Assembly: GCA_038226305.1 (NCBI GenBank)
Contig: JBBRQN010000012.1
Span: forward strand, 1 to 64,000
Length of the DNA stretch: 64,000 bases
From: JASLDZ01 sp038226305
GTDB taxonomy: Bacteria; Pseudomonadota; Alphaproteobacteria; Caulobacterales; Caulobacteraceae
Direction of reading: 5' to 3'
The notes under the pieces are model-generated. The model saw only the letters and a list, made by a program, of their open reading frames with translations, made no database searches and was not told the DNA's origin. Positions 1 to 8,115 of this stretch are shown here, piece by piece (position 1 is the stretch's first letter; every line of letters starts with the position of its first letter). A program made the position numbers and the translations under genes.

Positions 1-269
1 CCGTCCGGCGATTTTCGGACATTTTCGCCGACATTATCGCTTGATTTACAATGGTTTAGTGCGGAAAGAATACCGTCACTGGCTTCAATACCTCTGACGG
101 TATCGCTGGATCGGGCCAAGTGCAAGTTTGCCGGATACCGTCACGCATGACGCCAGAGCCAACCGCTGCTCCGCGATTGATCCCGATAGATAACGTGAGA
201 TAATCTTTTCATTTCAATGCTTTGATGGGAAAATGCCGATTGATCGCGATAGCCAAAAACAGCCCCGAA
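1..269. other. AT-rich non-coding stretch beside guaA 3' end; possible edge of an integrated element
   Basis: This stretch is about 49 % GC by hand count over bases 1-240, far below the surrounding DNA. It carries the 10-mer ATACCGTCAC at 70-79 and again at 135-144, with the inverted 9-mer TGACGGTAT at 95-103, plus short repeats in the first 35 bases. It lies immediately downstream of the guaA stop codon, a recognised attachment site for tyrosine-recombinase islands. That layout resembles an integrase arm-site region, but no recombinase is inside the window. A short frame could start leftward at 34, which is too little to call. Confidence 0.35.
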
Positions 270-1838
270 TCATTCCCACTCGATGGTGCCGGGCGGCTTG
301 GAGGTGATGTCGTAGACCACGCGGTTGACGCCCTTGACCTCGTTGACGATCCGCGTCGCGGCGGCCTCCAGCACCTCCCACGGGAAGCGGAAGACCTCGG
401 CGGTCATGCCGTCGACGGAGGTGACGGCGCGCAGGGCCAGCACCTTCTCGTAGGTGCGGGCGTCGCCCATCACGCCCACGGTGCGAACGGGCAGGAGCAC
501 GCTGAAGGCCTGCCAGATCGCGTCGTAGAGGCCGGCCTTCCGGATCTCGTCCAGCCAGATGGCGTCGGCGTCCTGCAGGGTCTTCACCGCGTCGGGGGTC
601 ACCTCGCCGGGGATGCGGATGCCGAGGCCCGGCCCGGGGAACGGGTGGCGGCCCACGAAGGCGGGGTCCAGCCCCAGTTCGCGTCCCAGCGCGCGCACCT
701 CGTCCTTGAAGAGCTCGCGCAGGGGCTCGACCAGCTTCAGCTTCATGGTCTCGGGCAGGCCGCCCACGTTGTGGTGGCTCTTGATGACGGCGGACGGGCC
801 GCCGTGGACGGAGACGCTCTCGATCACGTCGGGATAAAGCGTGCCTTGGGCCAGGAAGGCGGCGCCCTCGATCTTGGCGGACTCCCGGTCGAACACCTCG
901 ATGAACACCCGGCCGATGGCCTTGCGCTTGGCCTCAGGGTCGGTGACGCCCTGCAGGGCGCCGAGGAAGTCGGCCCCCGCATCCACATGGATCAGGGGGA
1001 TGTTGTAGTGGTCGCGGAACAGCTCGACGACCTGCGTCGCCTCGTCCTTCCGCAAGAGGCCGGTGTCCACGAACACGCAGGTGAGCTGCTCGCCGATCGC
1101 CTCGTGGATCAGCACCGCCGCCACTGACGAGTCCACGCCCCCGGAGAGGCCGCAGATCACCTTTCCCGAGCCCACCTGCTTGCGGATGCGCTTGATGGAT
1201 TCGCCGCGGAAGGCCGCCATCGTCCAGTCGCCCTTCAGCCCGGCTATGCCGCGGGTGAAGTTGCGCAGGAGGCGCGCGCCGCGGGGCGTGTGCACCACCT
1301 CGGGGTGGAACTGCACGCCGTAGAACCGCCGCCCCTCGTCGGCGATGACGGCGTAGGGCGAGCCGACGGAGGTGGCCAACACCTCGAAGCCCGCGGGGAT
1401 GGCGGTGATCTTGTCGCCGTGGCTCATCCAGACGGGTTCGCTGTCGCCGATGCTGCCCAGCCCGTCCAGCAGCGGACTTTCGCGGGTGATGACGATGTCT
1501 GCGCGGCCGAACTCGCCGTCGTGCCCCGCCTCGACCTGGCCGCCGAGCTGCTGGCACATGGTCATCTCGCCGTAGCAGATGCCCAGGACCGGCTTGCCGC
1601 TCTCGAAGATCGCCATCGGGGCCTTGGGGCCGTTTGGATCGGAGGCGCTGTTCGGCCCGCCGGAGAGGATCACGGCGGCGGGATCGAAGGCCCGCACGAA
1701 GGCGTCGTCTACCTTCTGGCAGGGGTGCACCTCGCAGTAGACGCCGTCCTCCCGCACCCGCCGGGCGATGAGCTGGGTGACCTGGCTGCCGTAGTCGACG
1801 ATCAGCAGGCGCTCATGAACAGGGGCCGGATCGCTCAT
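270..1838 (-). CDS. guaA: GMP synthase (glutamine-hydrolysing)
   Basis: GuaA converts XMP to GMP using ATP and glutamine, the last step of GMP synthesis. The 522-residue protein has an N-terminal class I glutamine amidotransferase domain with nucleophile Cys88 (GICYGE) and His178/Glu180 (QFHPE). An ATP-pyrophosphatase domain follows with the PP-loop GLSGGVDSS near 230-238, then the family-typical C-terminal dimerisation domain ending in PPGTIEWE. Length and ends match the family. Its ATG overlaps the stop of the upstream rsmB-like gene by 4 bp, so the two are probably translationally coupled. The 3' end is a known island integration site and the flanking DNA is AT-rich. Confidence 0.97.
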   Translation of the reverse strand: MSDPAPVHERLLIVDYGSQVTQLIARRVREDGVYCEVHPCQKVDDAFVRAFDPAAVILSGGPNSASDPNGPKAPMAIFESGKPVLGICYGEMTMCQQLGGQVEAGHDGEFGRADIVITRESPLLDGLGSIGDSEPVWMSHGDKITAIPAGFEVLATSVGSPYAVIADEGRRFYGVQFHPEVVHTPRGARLLRNFTRGIAGLKGDWTMAAFRGESIKRIRKQVGSGKVICGLSGGVDSSVAAVLIHEAIGEQLTCVFVDTGLLRKDEATQVVELFRDHYNIPLIHVDAGADFLGALQGVTDPEAKRKAIGRVFIEVFDRESAKIEGAAFLAQGTLYPDVIESVSVHGGPSAVIKSHHNVGGLPETMKLKLVEPLRELFKDEVRALGRELGLDPAFVGRHPFPGPGLGIRIPGEVTPDAVKTLQDADAIWLDEIRKAGLYDAIWQAFSVLLPVRTVGVMGDARTYEKVLALRAVTSVDGMTAEVFRFPWEVLEAAATRIVNEVKGVNRVVYDITSKPPGTIEWE

Positions 1839-3142
1839 GGCAGTCTCTCGAAAAGGGCGATGAAGAAGCCGTCGGTGCCGGTGCGGCGCGGCGTCATCTG
1901 CAGCATGTGGGGCGGGGCGGCGAGCGCCGACAGGCGGGCCTGCGCGGCGGTCGTCAGAAACGGCGTATCGGCCGCCGTCGCGATGGGCCGGGGCGCGAAG
2001 TCGGGGTGGCGCGACAGGAAGAGATCGGCCACCGCCCCGTTCTCCTCATGCAGCACCGAACAGGTGGCGTAGGCGAGGCGCCCGCCCCGTTTCACCCGGT
2101 TGGCGGCGGCGGTGAGGATGCGCAGCTGCAACGCCGCCAGTCGCGTCACGGCTTCGGGGGTGAGCCGCCAAGCCGCCTCGGGATGGCGCCGCCAGGTGCC
2201 GGAGCCCGAGCACGGCGCATCCACGAACACGAGGTCGGCGTGGGGCACTTCACCGGGGGTTCCGCTGTCGAGATAGTCGCGCTTCAACTGCCGGATGTTG
2301 GCGAAGGCCCCCGCCCGGTCGAGGCGCGGGGCGAGCGCGGCGAGGCGCTTGGCATCAACGTCGAGGGCGAGAAGCGTCCCCTCCCCCGCCATCATCGCCG
2401 CCAGCGCCAGCGTCTTGCCGCCACCGCCGGCGCACCAGTCGATCACGGTCATGCCTGGGGCGGCGCCGCTGAGGGAGGCGGCGATCTGGCTGGCTTCGTC
2501 CTGCACCTCCACCCAGCCGGTCTTGAAGGCGCGGGTATCCTGCACGTCGGCATAGCGGGCGGGGGGCAGGCGCAGGCCAAGCGCGGCGAAGGGGGTGGCC
2601 TCGGGCTTGATGCCATCTACGGCGAGGAGGCGCATCGCCGCCGCCACGTCACCGCGCAGGGTGTTCACCCGCAGGTCCACCGGCGCTCGATCGCCGATGA
2701 GCGCCTGAGCCTCGGCGGCCGCGTCGGCGCCGAACTGCGCCGTGAGCGCCAAGCCCACGAAGGCGGGAACGCCCGCTGCGATCTCGTCGGGCGGAGTGTC
2801 GAGCACGGCGGTGAAGCGTTCACGCTCTGCGTCGGTCACCGGCGGAGGCGCGTGCCCCTCCCCGCCGAACAGGCCGTCGATGTCCGGCGGCGACAGGCCG
2901 TCGAGCTCCACCAGAGAACCCAGCACCAGAGCCCGCCCGTCGTCCGCCCCCATGCGCCAGCTCAGGCGGGCCCGGGCGCGCAGCACGGCGTAGACGCGTT
3001 CCGCGATGGCGCGACGGTCGCCCGATCCGGCGAAGCGACGGGTTTTGGCCCAGGCCTTCAGCTCCACGTCCGCAGGGGTGCGGCGAAGGGCGATGGCGTC
3101 GAGCACCTCGATGGCGGCGGCGAGGCGGGCGGCGGGGGTCAA
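1835..3142 (-). CDS. rsmB: RsmB-type 16S rRNA (cytosine-C5)-methyltransferase
   Basis: This is a member of the NOL1/NOP2/Sun RNA m5C methyltransferase family. In the 435-residue protein the N-terminal part (about 1-90) looks like the NusB-like RNA-binding domain of RsmB. The SAM-binding motif is WCAGGGGKT around 236-244. The two family cysteines are Cys311 in DAPCSGSG (motif IV) and Cys361 in YATCSV (motif VI); in this family one is the catalytic nucleophile and the other aids product release. RsmB methylates C967 of 16S rRNA in E. coli, and the same target is inferred here. The gene follows the MAPEG gene by 16 bp and overlaps guaA by 4 bp. Confidence 0.88.
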   Translation of the reverse strand: MTPAARLAAAIEVLDAIALRRTPADVELKAWAKTRRFAGSGDRRAIAERVYAVLRARARLSWRMGADDGRALVLGSLVELDGLSPPDIDGLFGGEGHAPPPVTDAERERFTAVLDTPPDEIAAGVPAFVGLALTAQFGADAAAEAQALIGDRAPVDLRVNTLRGDVAAAMRLLAVDGIKPEATPFAALGLRLPPARYADVQDTRAFKTGWVEVQDEASQIAASLSGAAPGMTVIDWCAGGGGKTLALAAMMAGEGTLLALDVDAKRLAALAPRLDRAGAFANIRQLKRDYLDSGTPGEVPHADLVFVDAPCSGSGTWRRHPEAAWRLTPEAVTRLAALQLRILTAAANRVKRGGRLAYATCSVLHEENGAVADLFLSRHPDFAPRPIATAADTPFLTTAAQARLSALAAPPHMLQMTPRRTGTDGFFIALFERLP

Positions 3143-3158
3143 CCTTGCGTCTGACGCC

Positions 3159-3569
3159 TCAGACGGGCCGAAGGATGGTGCAGATGATCGCGATCAGCGC
3201 CACCACGCTCAGCAGGAACACTAGGGTGCGCACGAAGGGCACGCCCAGAGCGTAGAGCGGAACGTAGACGATCCGGGCGCCGAGATAAGTCCACGCCGCC
3301 AGATCCACCGTCTTGCTCTCTCGTCCCGCCACGAAGGCGATCAGCACGGCGGCGGCGAACAGGGGCAGGGTCTCATAGAGGTTGGCCTGGGCTCGCATCA
3401 GCCGCCCGGTCACCTTGCCGACAGGCGGGCCCTCGGTGTCGCGGGCTCCGGCGTTGTAGGGCAGGCCGGTTTCCTGCGTGCGCAGGGCCGCGGCCAGGAA
3501 GATCTGCACGATGGCCAGAACCAGCGTCCAGCCTAGCGCGGTGAGCGCGGGCGTCATGGCGGAAGTCAT
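3159..3569 (-). CDS. MAPEG-family membrane protein
   Basis: This small integral membrane protein of 136 residues has about four hydrophobic helices. The central GRLMRAQANLYETLP stretch is typical of bacterial MAPEG proteins (membrane-associated proteins in eicosanoid and glutathione metabolism). The family includes microsomal glutathione transferases, but the bacterial short forms mostly have no proven substrate, and none can be read from this sequence. It lies 15 bp after guaB and 16 bp before rsmB on the same strand, so it is probably co-transcribed with the GMP genes. The link looks positional rather than functional. Confidence 0.85.
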   Translation of the reverse strand: MTSAMTPALTALGWTLVLAIVQIFLAAALRTQETGLPYNAGARDTEGPPVGKVTGRLMRAQANLYETLPLFAAAVLIAFVAGRESKTVDLAAWTYLGARIVYVPLYALGVPFVRTLVFLLSVVALIAIICTILRPV

Positions 3570-3584
3570 TGTCTCTGGTCCCCC

Positions 3585-5048
3585 TCAGGAATGCGTCGGA
3601 TAGTTCGGCGCCTCGCGCACGATCTGTACGTCGTGGACGTGGCTCTCGCGAAGGCCGGCGCCGGTGATGCGCACGAAGCGCGCCTTGGCCTGCAGGTCTT
3701 CGATGGAGCGCGCCCCGACGTAGCCCATCGCGGCGCGAAGACCGCCCACCATCTGGTGGATGATCGCCCCGATCGGACCCTTGTAGGGCACCTGACCCTC
3801 GATCCCCTCGGGCACATATTTGTGGCTGTCGCCGACCTCCTTCTGGAAGTAGCGGTCGGCCGAGCCCTGGGCCATGGCGCCCACAGACCCCATGCCGCGA
3901 TAGGCCTTGTAGGAGCGGCCCTGAAACAGGAACACCTCTCCCGGCGCCTCCTCCGCGCCGGCGAAGGCGGAGCCCAGCATGGCCACGTGCGCCCCCGCCG
4001 CCAGCGCCTTGGCGAGGTCGCCCGAGTATTTGATGCCCCCGTCGGCGATGACGATGGCGTCGGTGCCTTGGGCCGCGCGGGCGGCCTCGGCGATGGCGGT
4101 CAGCTGCGGCACGCCCACCCCCGCCACGATGCGGGTGGTGCAGATGGAACCGGGGCCGATGCCCACCTTCACCGCATCCGCGCCCGCGTCGATCAAGGCC
4201 CTCGCCCCGTCGTAGGTGGCGACGTTGCCGGCGATGATCTGCACGCGATTACTCTCGCGCTTGATCCGCTCCACCGCCCGACTGACCTGGATCGAGTGGC
4301 CGTGGGCGGTGTCGATGACCACGACATCCACCCCGGCGTCGATCAGCATCATGGAGCGCTCATAGCCCTGGTCGCCGACCGTGGAGGCGGCGCCGACCCG
4401 CAGGCGGCCCTGCTCGTCCTTGGCGGCGTGGGGATAGGCCTCGGCTTTGTCCATGTCCTTGACGGTGACGAGGCCGGTGGCGCGGCCCTCGTCGTCCACC
4501 ACGATCAACCGCTCGATCTTGCGCCGCTGCAGAAGCGCCTTCGCCTCGAACTGACTGACCCCTTCGCGCACGGTGGCGAGGTTCTCCGTGGTCATCAGCG
4601 CCGAGGCGAGTTCCGACGGGTCGCTGGAGAAACGCATGTCGCGGTTGGTCAGGATGCCCACGAGCCGCCCCGTGCCCCGCTCCACCACGGGAAAGCCAGA
4701 CACCTTCTTGCGCGCCTTGATCTCGCGGATCTCGGCCAGGGTCGTATCCGGGTGGACGGTGATCGGATTGATCACCATGCCTGACTCGTAACGCTTCACC
4801 TCGCGCACCTGGTCGGCCTGTTCCTCCAGGCTCAGGTTGCGGTGGATCACGCCCAGGCCTCCGGCCTGCGCCATGGCGATGGCGAGCCGGCTTTCGGTGA
4901 CCGTGTCCATCGCCGAGGACACGAGCGGTATGTTCAGCGCGATCTGTTTCGTGAGCCGGGTGGACGTGTCGGCCTGGGCCGGCATGACGTCTGAAGCGCC
5001 TGGTTCAAGCAAAACATCGTCGAAGGTGAGCCCTTCGCGAATCTCCAT
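3585..5048 (-). CDS. guaB: Inosine-5'-monophosphate dehydrogenase
   Basis: GuaB oxidises IMP to XMP with NAD+, the committed step to GMP. The protein is 487 residues, the usual bacterial length. It has the N-terminal barrel start (LTFDDVLLEP), a tandem CBS regulatory insert at about 90-205, and the catalytic loop GPGSICTTR with Cys303. Next comes the barrel region with IVIADGGIKYSGD and the flap region with YRGMGS near the C-terminus. It heads the minus-strand series guaB-MAPEG-rsmB-guaA, which holds both enzymes of the IMP-to-GMP branch. The 115 bp upstream is shared with the divergent toxin-antitoxin pair. Confidence 0.97.
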   Translation of the reverse strand: MEIREGLTFDDVLLEPGASDVMPAQADTSTRLTKQIALNIPLVSSAMDTVTESRLAIAMAQAGGLGVIHRNLSLEEQADQVREVKRYESGMVINPITVHPDTTLAEIREIKARKKVSGFPVVERGTGRLVGILTNRDMRFSSDPSELASALMTTENLATVREGVSQFEAKALLQRRKIERLIVVDDEGRATGLVTVKDMDKAEAYPHAAKDEQGRLRVGAASTVGDQGYERSMMLIDAGVDVVVIDTAHGHSIQVSRAVERIKRESNRVQIIAGNVATYDGARALIDAGADAVKVGIGPGSICTTRIVAGVGVPQLTAIAEAARAAQGTDAIVIADGGIKYSGDLAKALAAGAHVAMLGSAFAGAEEAPGEVFLFQGRSYKAYRGMGSVGAMAQGSADRYFQKEVGDSHKYVPEGIEGQVPYKGPIGAIIHQMVGGLRAAMGYVGARSIEDLQAKARFVRITGAGLRESHVHDVQIVREAPNYPTHS

Positions 5049-5119
5049 GCGGAGCCTCCGTTTTGCGAGGGTGGTATAGCGATGGCGCAGGGGGCTGTCA
5101 CCGGGTTGGCTTAAGGAAG

Positions 5120-5133
5120 ATAATAGCTATTAT
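5120..5133. promoter_or_regulatory. 14-bp perfect palindrome, candidate ParD operator
   Basis: ATAATAGCTATTAT is a perfect palindrome lying 30 bp before the antitoxin ATG, in an AT-rich patch between guaB and parD. RHH antitoxins usually repress their own operon through such palindromes, so autoregulation is inferred. Confidence 0.55.
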
Positions 5134-5163
5134 TAGACGGTTTGCTGCGGAGCCGCCTGCGCC

Positions 5164-5424
5164 ATGACCATGACCGTCAATCTTGGTGACGCCCTGGAGC
5201 GCGCCGTAGAGGGCATGGTCGCGAACGGGCGTTACGGCTCGAGAAGCGAGGTGCTCCGCGAAGGCGTCCGGCTGGTGGAGGAGCGCGAACACCAGATTGC
5301 CAAGCTGCGCCGCGACATGGAAGAGGCTCTGGCCGATGTCGAGGCACGGGGCACGGCGTCCTCGACGCAGGCCCGCGCCAAGCTTTTGGCCAAGCTCGAC
5401 ACGCTGGAAACCGAACAGGCGTGA
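5164..5424 (+). CDS. parD: ParD-type RHH antitoxin
   Basis: This 86-residue protein has a short N-terminal beta strand (MTMTVNL) and a ribbon-helix-helix region with YGSRSEVLREGVRLV, as in CC2985/ParD-type antitoxins. A charged C-terminal half would wrap the toxin. It should neutralise the downstream ParE-like protein and bind the operator palindrome upstream of its start. Its stop overlaps the GTG start of the toxin gene by 4 bp, the usual antitoxin-first arrangement. The pair sits alone between the divergent guaB and the convergent rlmE, as mobile toxin-antitoxin cassettes often do. Confidence 0.88.
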   Translation: MTMTVNLGDALERAVEGMVANGRYGSRSEVLREGVRLVEEREHQIAKLRRDMEEALADVEARGTASSTQARAKLLAKLDTLETEQA

Positions 5425-5717
5425 AGGTTACGTACAGCCTCCTGGCGGAGGCGGACATTGATGCGATCGCGACCTACATCGCTGCCGACAGCCCTCGAGC
5501 CGCTCGCAGGCTGACGAACGATCTTTATGACGCGGCGGACGACCTCGCGCAGTTCCCGGAAAGTTTCGCCTTGGCTCCGGGCGTCGAGAACCTGGGCATC
5601 AGGCGGCGGCCTTTCGGCAACTATTCGATCTTCTTCGTCGTCAGACTTGAAGACGTGCTCGTGCTGCGAGTGATGCACAGCGCGCGGGATTACCCCCGCC
5701 TCTTCCCCGCCGACTAG
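5421..5717 (+). CDS. parE: ParE/RelE-superfamily toxin
   Basis: The protein is 98 residues, standard ParE size, with a GTG start inside the parD stop (GTGA overlap). It shows the RelE/ParE fold pattern. An N-terminal strand (VTYSLLAEADI) precedes two helices with DIDAIATYIAADSP, then strands with GIRRRPFGNYSIFFVV and VLVLRVMHSARDYPRLF. ParE toxins of this family poison DNA gyrase, and RelE relatives cut mRNA on ribosomes. The sequence favours ParE because of the PFGNY and ARD elements, but the target is unproven. It ends 1 bp before the convergent rlmE stop. Confidence 0.87.
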   Translation: MKVTYSLLAEADIDAIATYIAADSPRAARRLTNDLYDAADDLAQFPESFALAPGVENLGIRRRPFGNYSIFFVVRLEDVLVLRVMHSARDYPRLFPAD

Positions 5718-5718
5718 A

Positions 5719-6462
5719 TCACCCCTTCCGCCCCAGGCACACGAGATACACCTCGCTGGAGTCGGCGCGGCTGGCCTTGGGCTTCACCTGTTTCACGGTG
5801 TCAAAGTCGGTCTTCAGGCGCTTGATCACCTGCTCCAGTTCGCCCCCCTGGAACGCCTTGGTTACGAAGGCGCCGCCCGGCCGAAGCGCCGTGGCAGCGA
5901 AGGCGGCGGCCTGCTCGATCAGCATGGCGATGCGCAGGTGGTCGGTCTGTCGGTGGCCCATGGTGTTGGGGGCCATGTCGCTGAGCACGAGGTCGGGCGC
6001 GCCGCCGGCGATCTTCAGCAGGTGCTCGCCCATGCCGGGTTCGTTGAAGTCCCCCTCGATCAGGTCGGCTCCGGCGATGGTGGTCACGGGCAGGAGGTCG
6101 ATGCCCACCACGGTTCCGGCCCCCCGCTTCAGGGCTACCTGGATCCAGCCCCCCGGCGCGCAGCCGAGGTCGATCACCCGCGAACCTTTGCGGATAAGGT
6201 GATGCCGGTCGTCCATCTCGGTCAGCTTGAAGGCGGCGCGCGAACGCCAGCCCTCGGCCTTGGCGCGCACCACGAACGGATCGTTGAGCTGCCGCTCCAG
6301 CCACGCCTGCGACGACTGCGTGCGGTCGGAGGCGGTCTTCAGCCGCTTGTGGCCCTCGTTGCGACCGGCGGGGTCGCCGCGAGTGGGCGTGCGCACCATC
6401 CGGCGGCGCGCGGGGTCGCCGAGCGGTTTTGCAGGCGGTTCGGGGGGCTTGTCGGCAGCCAT
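5719..6462 (-). CDS. rlmE: 23S rRNA (uridine-2'-O)-methyltransferase RlmE (FtsJ/RrmJ)
   Basis: RlmE methylates the 2'-O of U2552 in the 23S A-loop during late 50S assembly. The 247-residue protein, from ATG at 6462, has an N-terminal Pro/Arg/Lys-rich extension of about 45 residues, common in alphaproteobacteria. The FtsJ domain follows with the SAM motif DLGCAPGGW (98-106) and the catalytic K-D-K-E set: Lys79, Asp162 (LSDMAPN), Lys202 (VTKAF) and Glu237 (SSEVYL). The frame stays open further upstream, but that part lies inside ppx/gppA. The chosen ATG is 1 bp after the ppx/gppA stop, implying coupling. Confidence 0.93.
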   Translation of the reverse strand: MAADKPPEPPAKPLGDPARRRMVRTPTRGDPAGRNEGHKRLKTASDRTQSSQAWLERQLNDPFVVRAKAEGWRSRAAFKLTEMDDRHHLIRKGSRVIDLGCAPGGWIQVALKRGAGTVVGIDLLPVTTIAGADLIEGDFNEPGMGEHLLKIAGGAPDLVLSDMAPNTMGHRQTDHLRIAMLIEQAAAFAATALRPGGAFVTKAFQGGELEQVIKRLKTDFDTVKQVKPKASRADSSEVYLVCLGRKG

Positions 6463-6463
6463 G

Positions 6464-7549
6464 TCAGCGCCGCCGACGACGGCGGCGGGGCGGCGTGCGC
6501 TCGGACAGGAGCGCCAGGAGCAGGCCCTCGCGCAGACCGCGATCCGCCACTCGCACCCGCGTGCAGGGCCAGGTCTCCTGCACCGCCTGCAGGATCGCGG
6601 CGCCGGCCAGCACGAGGTCGGCGCGGTCGGCCCCGATGCAGGGGGCCTTGGCGCGCTCCGCGGCGTCGAGCGCCATGAGCCGATCGGCGGCCGCCCCACA
6701 GTCGGCATCGGTGAGCCACAACCCGTCGACCCGGCTACGATCATAGCGCGGCAGGTCCAGGTGCAGGCCCGCAAGGCTGGTGATCGCCCCGGAGGTGCCC
6801 ACGAGGTGCCCGCCGCCGCTGGCGAACACCGTGGCCAGGGCCTCGCGTTCGGGAAAGGGGGCCAGCGCGGCCTTCACATGCTCCACCATCGCCCGATACC
6901 ACGGCCCGCGGTCCCCGGCCTCAGGGAAGCGTTCGGCCAGGGTCACGACACCAATCGGCATGGACATCCAGCCCCGCACCGGCGGCGCGCCCGAGCCACC
7001 GCTTTCACGCCAGGCCTGCAGATCGACCCAGGACAACTCGGTCGAGCCGCCGCCCACGTCGATCACCAGCGCCGCATCGGCCGCGCGGTCCAATAGGTTG
7101 ACGCAGCCCGCCACCGACAGGGCGGCCTCCTCGGAGGGATCGATGACGCGCAGGTCCAGCCCCGTGCGGCGCTTCACCTCGGCGATGAAGGCGTCGCCGT
7201 TCTCGGCCGCGCGGCAGGCCTGGGTGGCGACGGCGCTGAGCTTGACCACCTTGCGACGCCGCACCTTGTCGGCACAGATCTGCAGGGCGGCCAGCGCCCG
7301 CTCCATCGCCGCCGGATCGAGGCGGCCGGTGAGCGACAACCCCTCGCCCAGGCGCACGATGCGCGAGAACGACTCCACCGCGCGAAAGCCCGCCTGGTCC
7401 CGGGGGCCGTGCGGGGCGGCGATCAGGAGGCGGCAGTTGTTGGTGCCGAGGTCGAGCGCGCCGTAGCACGGCGCAGGGCTTCGCCCCTCGACCGGACGCG
7501 CCCGGCCCGCACGCGGGCCGCTGGCGGCCGCCGCAGGAACCTCAACCAT
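6464..7549 (-). CDS. Ppx/GppA phosphatase family protein
   Basis: This is an exopolyphosphatase / guanosine pentaphosphate phosphohydrolase. From ATG at 7549 it has 361 residues, with the ASKHA phosphate-1 motif ALDLGTNNCRLLI (31-43), the Asp-Pro-Ser-Glu-Glu region near 137-141 holding the catalytic Glu, and the phosphate-2 motif VIDVGGGSTELSW (162-174). It is the short form, without the long C-terminal HD half of E. coli GppA. It may hydrolyse polyphosphate or pppGpp, which sequence alone does not separate. The frame is open to 8050, but that part runs antisense through hspQ and is unlikely coding. It is followed by rlmE after 1 bp. Confidence 0.9.
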   Translation of the reverse strand: MVEVPAAAASGPRAGRARPVEGRSPAPCYGALDLGTNNCRLLIAAPHGPRDQAGFRAVESFSRIVRLGEGLSLTGRLDPAAMERALAALQICADKVRRRKVVKLSAVATQACRAAENGDAFIAEVKRRTGLDLRVIDPSEEAALSVAGCVNLLDRAADAALVIDVGGGSTELSWVDLQAWRESGGSGAPPVRGWMSMPIGVVTLAERFPEAGDRGPWYRAMVEHVKAALAPFPEREALATVFASGGGHLVGTSGAITSLAGLHLDLPRYDRSRVDGLWLTDADCGAAADRLMALDAAERAKAPCIGADRADLVLAGAAILQAVQETWPCTRVRVADRGLREGLLLALLSERTPPRRRRRRR

Positions 7550-7771
7550 GTGCCCGCCAAAGCGCTTCCGCACGCGATCCAGCCAGCCTCGCCCTTGCGG
7601 CGCGGCGCGGCTGTCGCGAGCCGTTTCAGCGCAGACAGTAACAAGGCGCACTCCGACCGCAAGCGTCACGATAATGGCCCGAGGGCGGCCGGGCGCGCTG
7701 TTCGCAGGTGCGGCAAACCTTCCATCGACGGAACGACGCAGCTTTGTCATGCTCAGCCCATGGAGACGTCG

Positions 7772-8095
7772 ATGCCAACGGCCAGGTTCCAGCTCGGGCA
7801 GGTGGTGCGCCATCGCATCTACCCGTTCCGCGGCGTGATCTTCGACGTGGACCCCGTGTTCGCCAACACCGACGAGTGGTGGGACTCGATCCCCGAGGCC
7901 GTGCGCCCCCGGAAGGACCAGCCGTTCTACCACCTGCTCGCGGAGAACGCGGAGAGTTGCTACACCGCCTACGTCTCCGAGCAGAATCTCCTGCCTGACG
8001 AGACCGGCGAGCCGGTGGGCCATCCGCAGGCCAAGGTGCTGTTCGACCACTTCGAGCAGGGGCGCTACAAGCCCCGCTCAGGCCACGCGCACTGA
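7772..8095 (+). CDS. hspQ: Heat shock protein HspQ (hemimethylated-DNA-binding YccV family)
   Basis: The 107-residue protein fits the HspQ/YccV domain, with GQVVRHRIYPFRGVIFDVDP at the start, the TDEWWDSIP segment, and the QPFYHLLAEN-YTAYVSEQNL core. In enterobacteria HspQ binds hemimethylated oriC DNA and acts as a specificity factor for the Lon protease. I chose the second ATG (7772) because GGAGA lies 6-10 bases before it; ATG 7760 would add four residues and lacks a ribosome site. It is divergent from ppx/gppA and followed by phhA after 20 bp. clpS-clpA, another proteolysis module, is elsewhere in this window. Confidence 0.92.
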   Translation: MPTARFQLGQVVRHRIYPFRGVIFDVDPVFANTDEWWDSIPEAVRPRKDQPFYHLLAENAESCYTAYVSEQNLLPDETGEPVGHPQAKVLFDHFEQGRYKPRSGHAH

Positions 8096-8115
8096 CGCAG
8101 AAGGTTTCGCTGATC

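Noticed and set aside
1..150. Open frame on the plus strand from the window edge to a TGA at 148-150
   Set aside because: Only 49 codons, running through the repeated ATACCGTCAC motif, with no family features. Chance openness is likely at this length.
1290..2072. Long plus-strand frames opposite guaA and rsmB, also 1907-3154
   Set aside because: Antisense shadows of well-identified enzymes; their His/Gly/Arg-rich translations are typical of GC-biased false frames.
3591..4784. 397-codon plus-strand frame
   Set aside because: Lies entirely antisense to guaB, whose domains and catalytic Cys are complete.
5049..5163. Riboswitch or attenuator before guaB
   Set aside because: Only the palindrome next to parD is evident. 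No conserved purine aptamer features or terminator/antiterminator pair could be seen.
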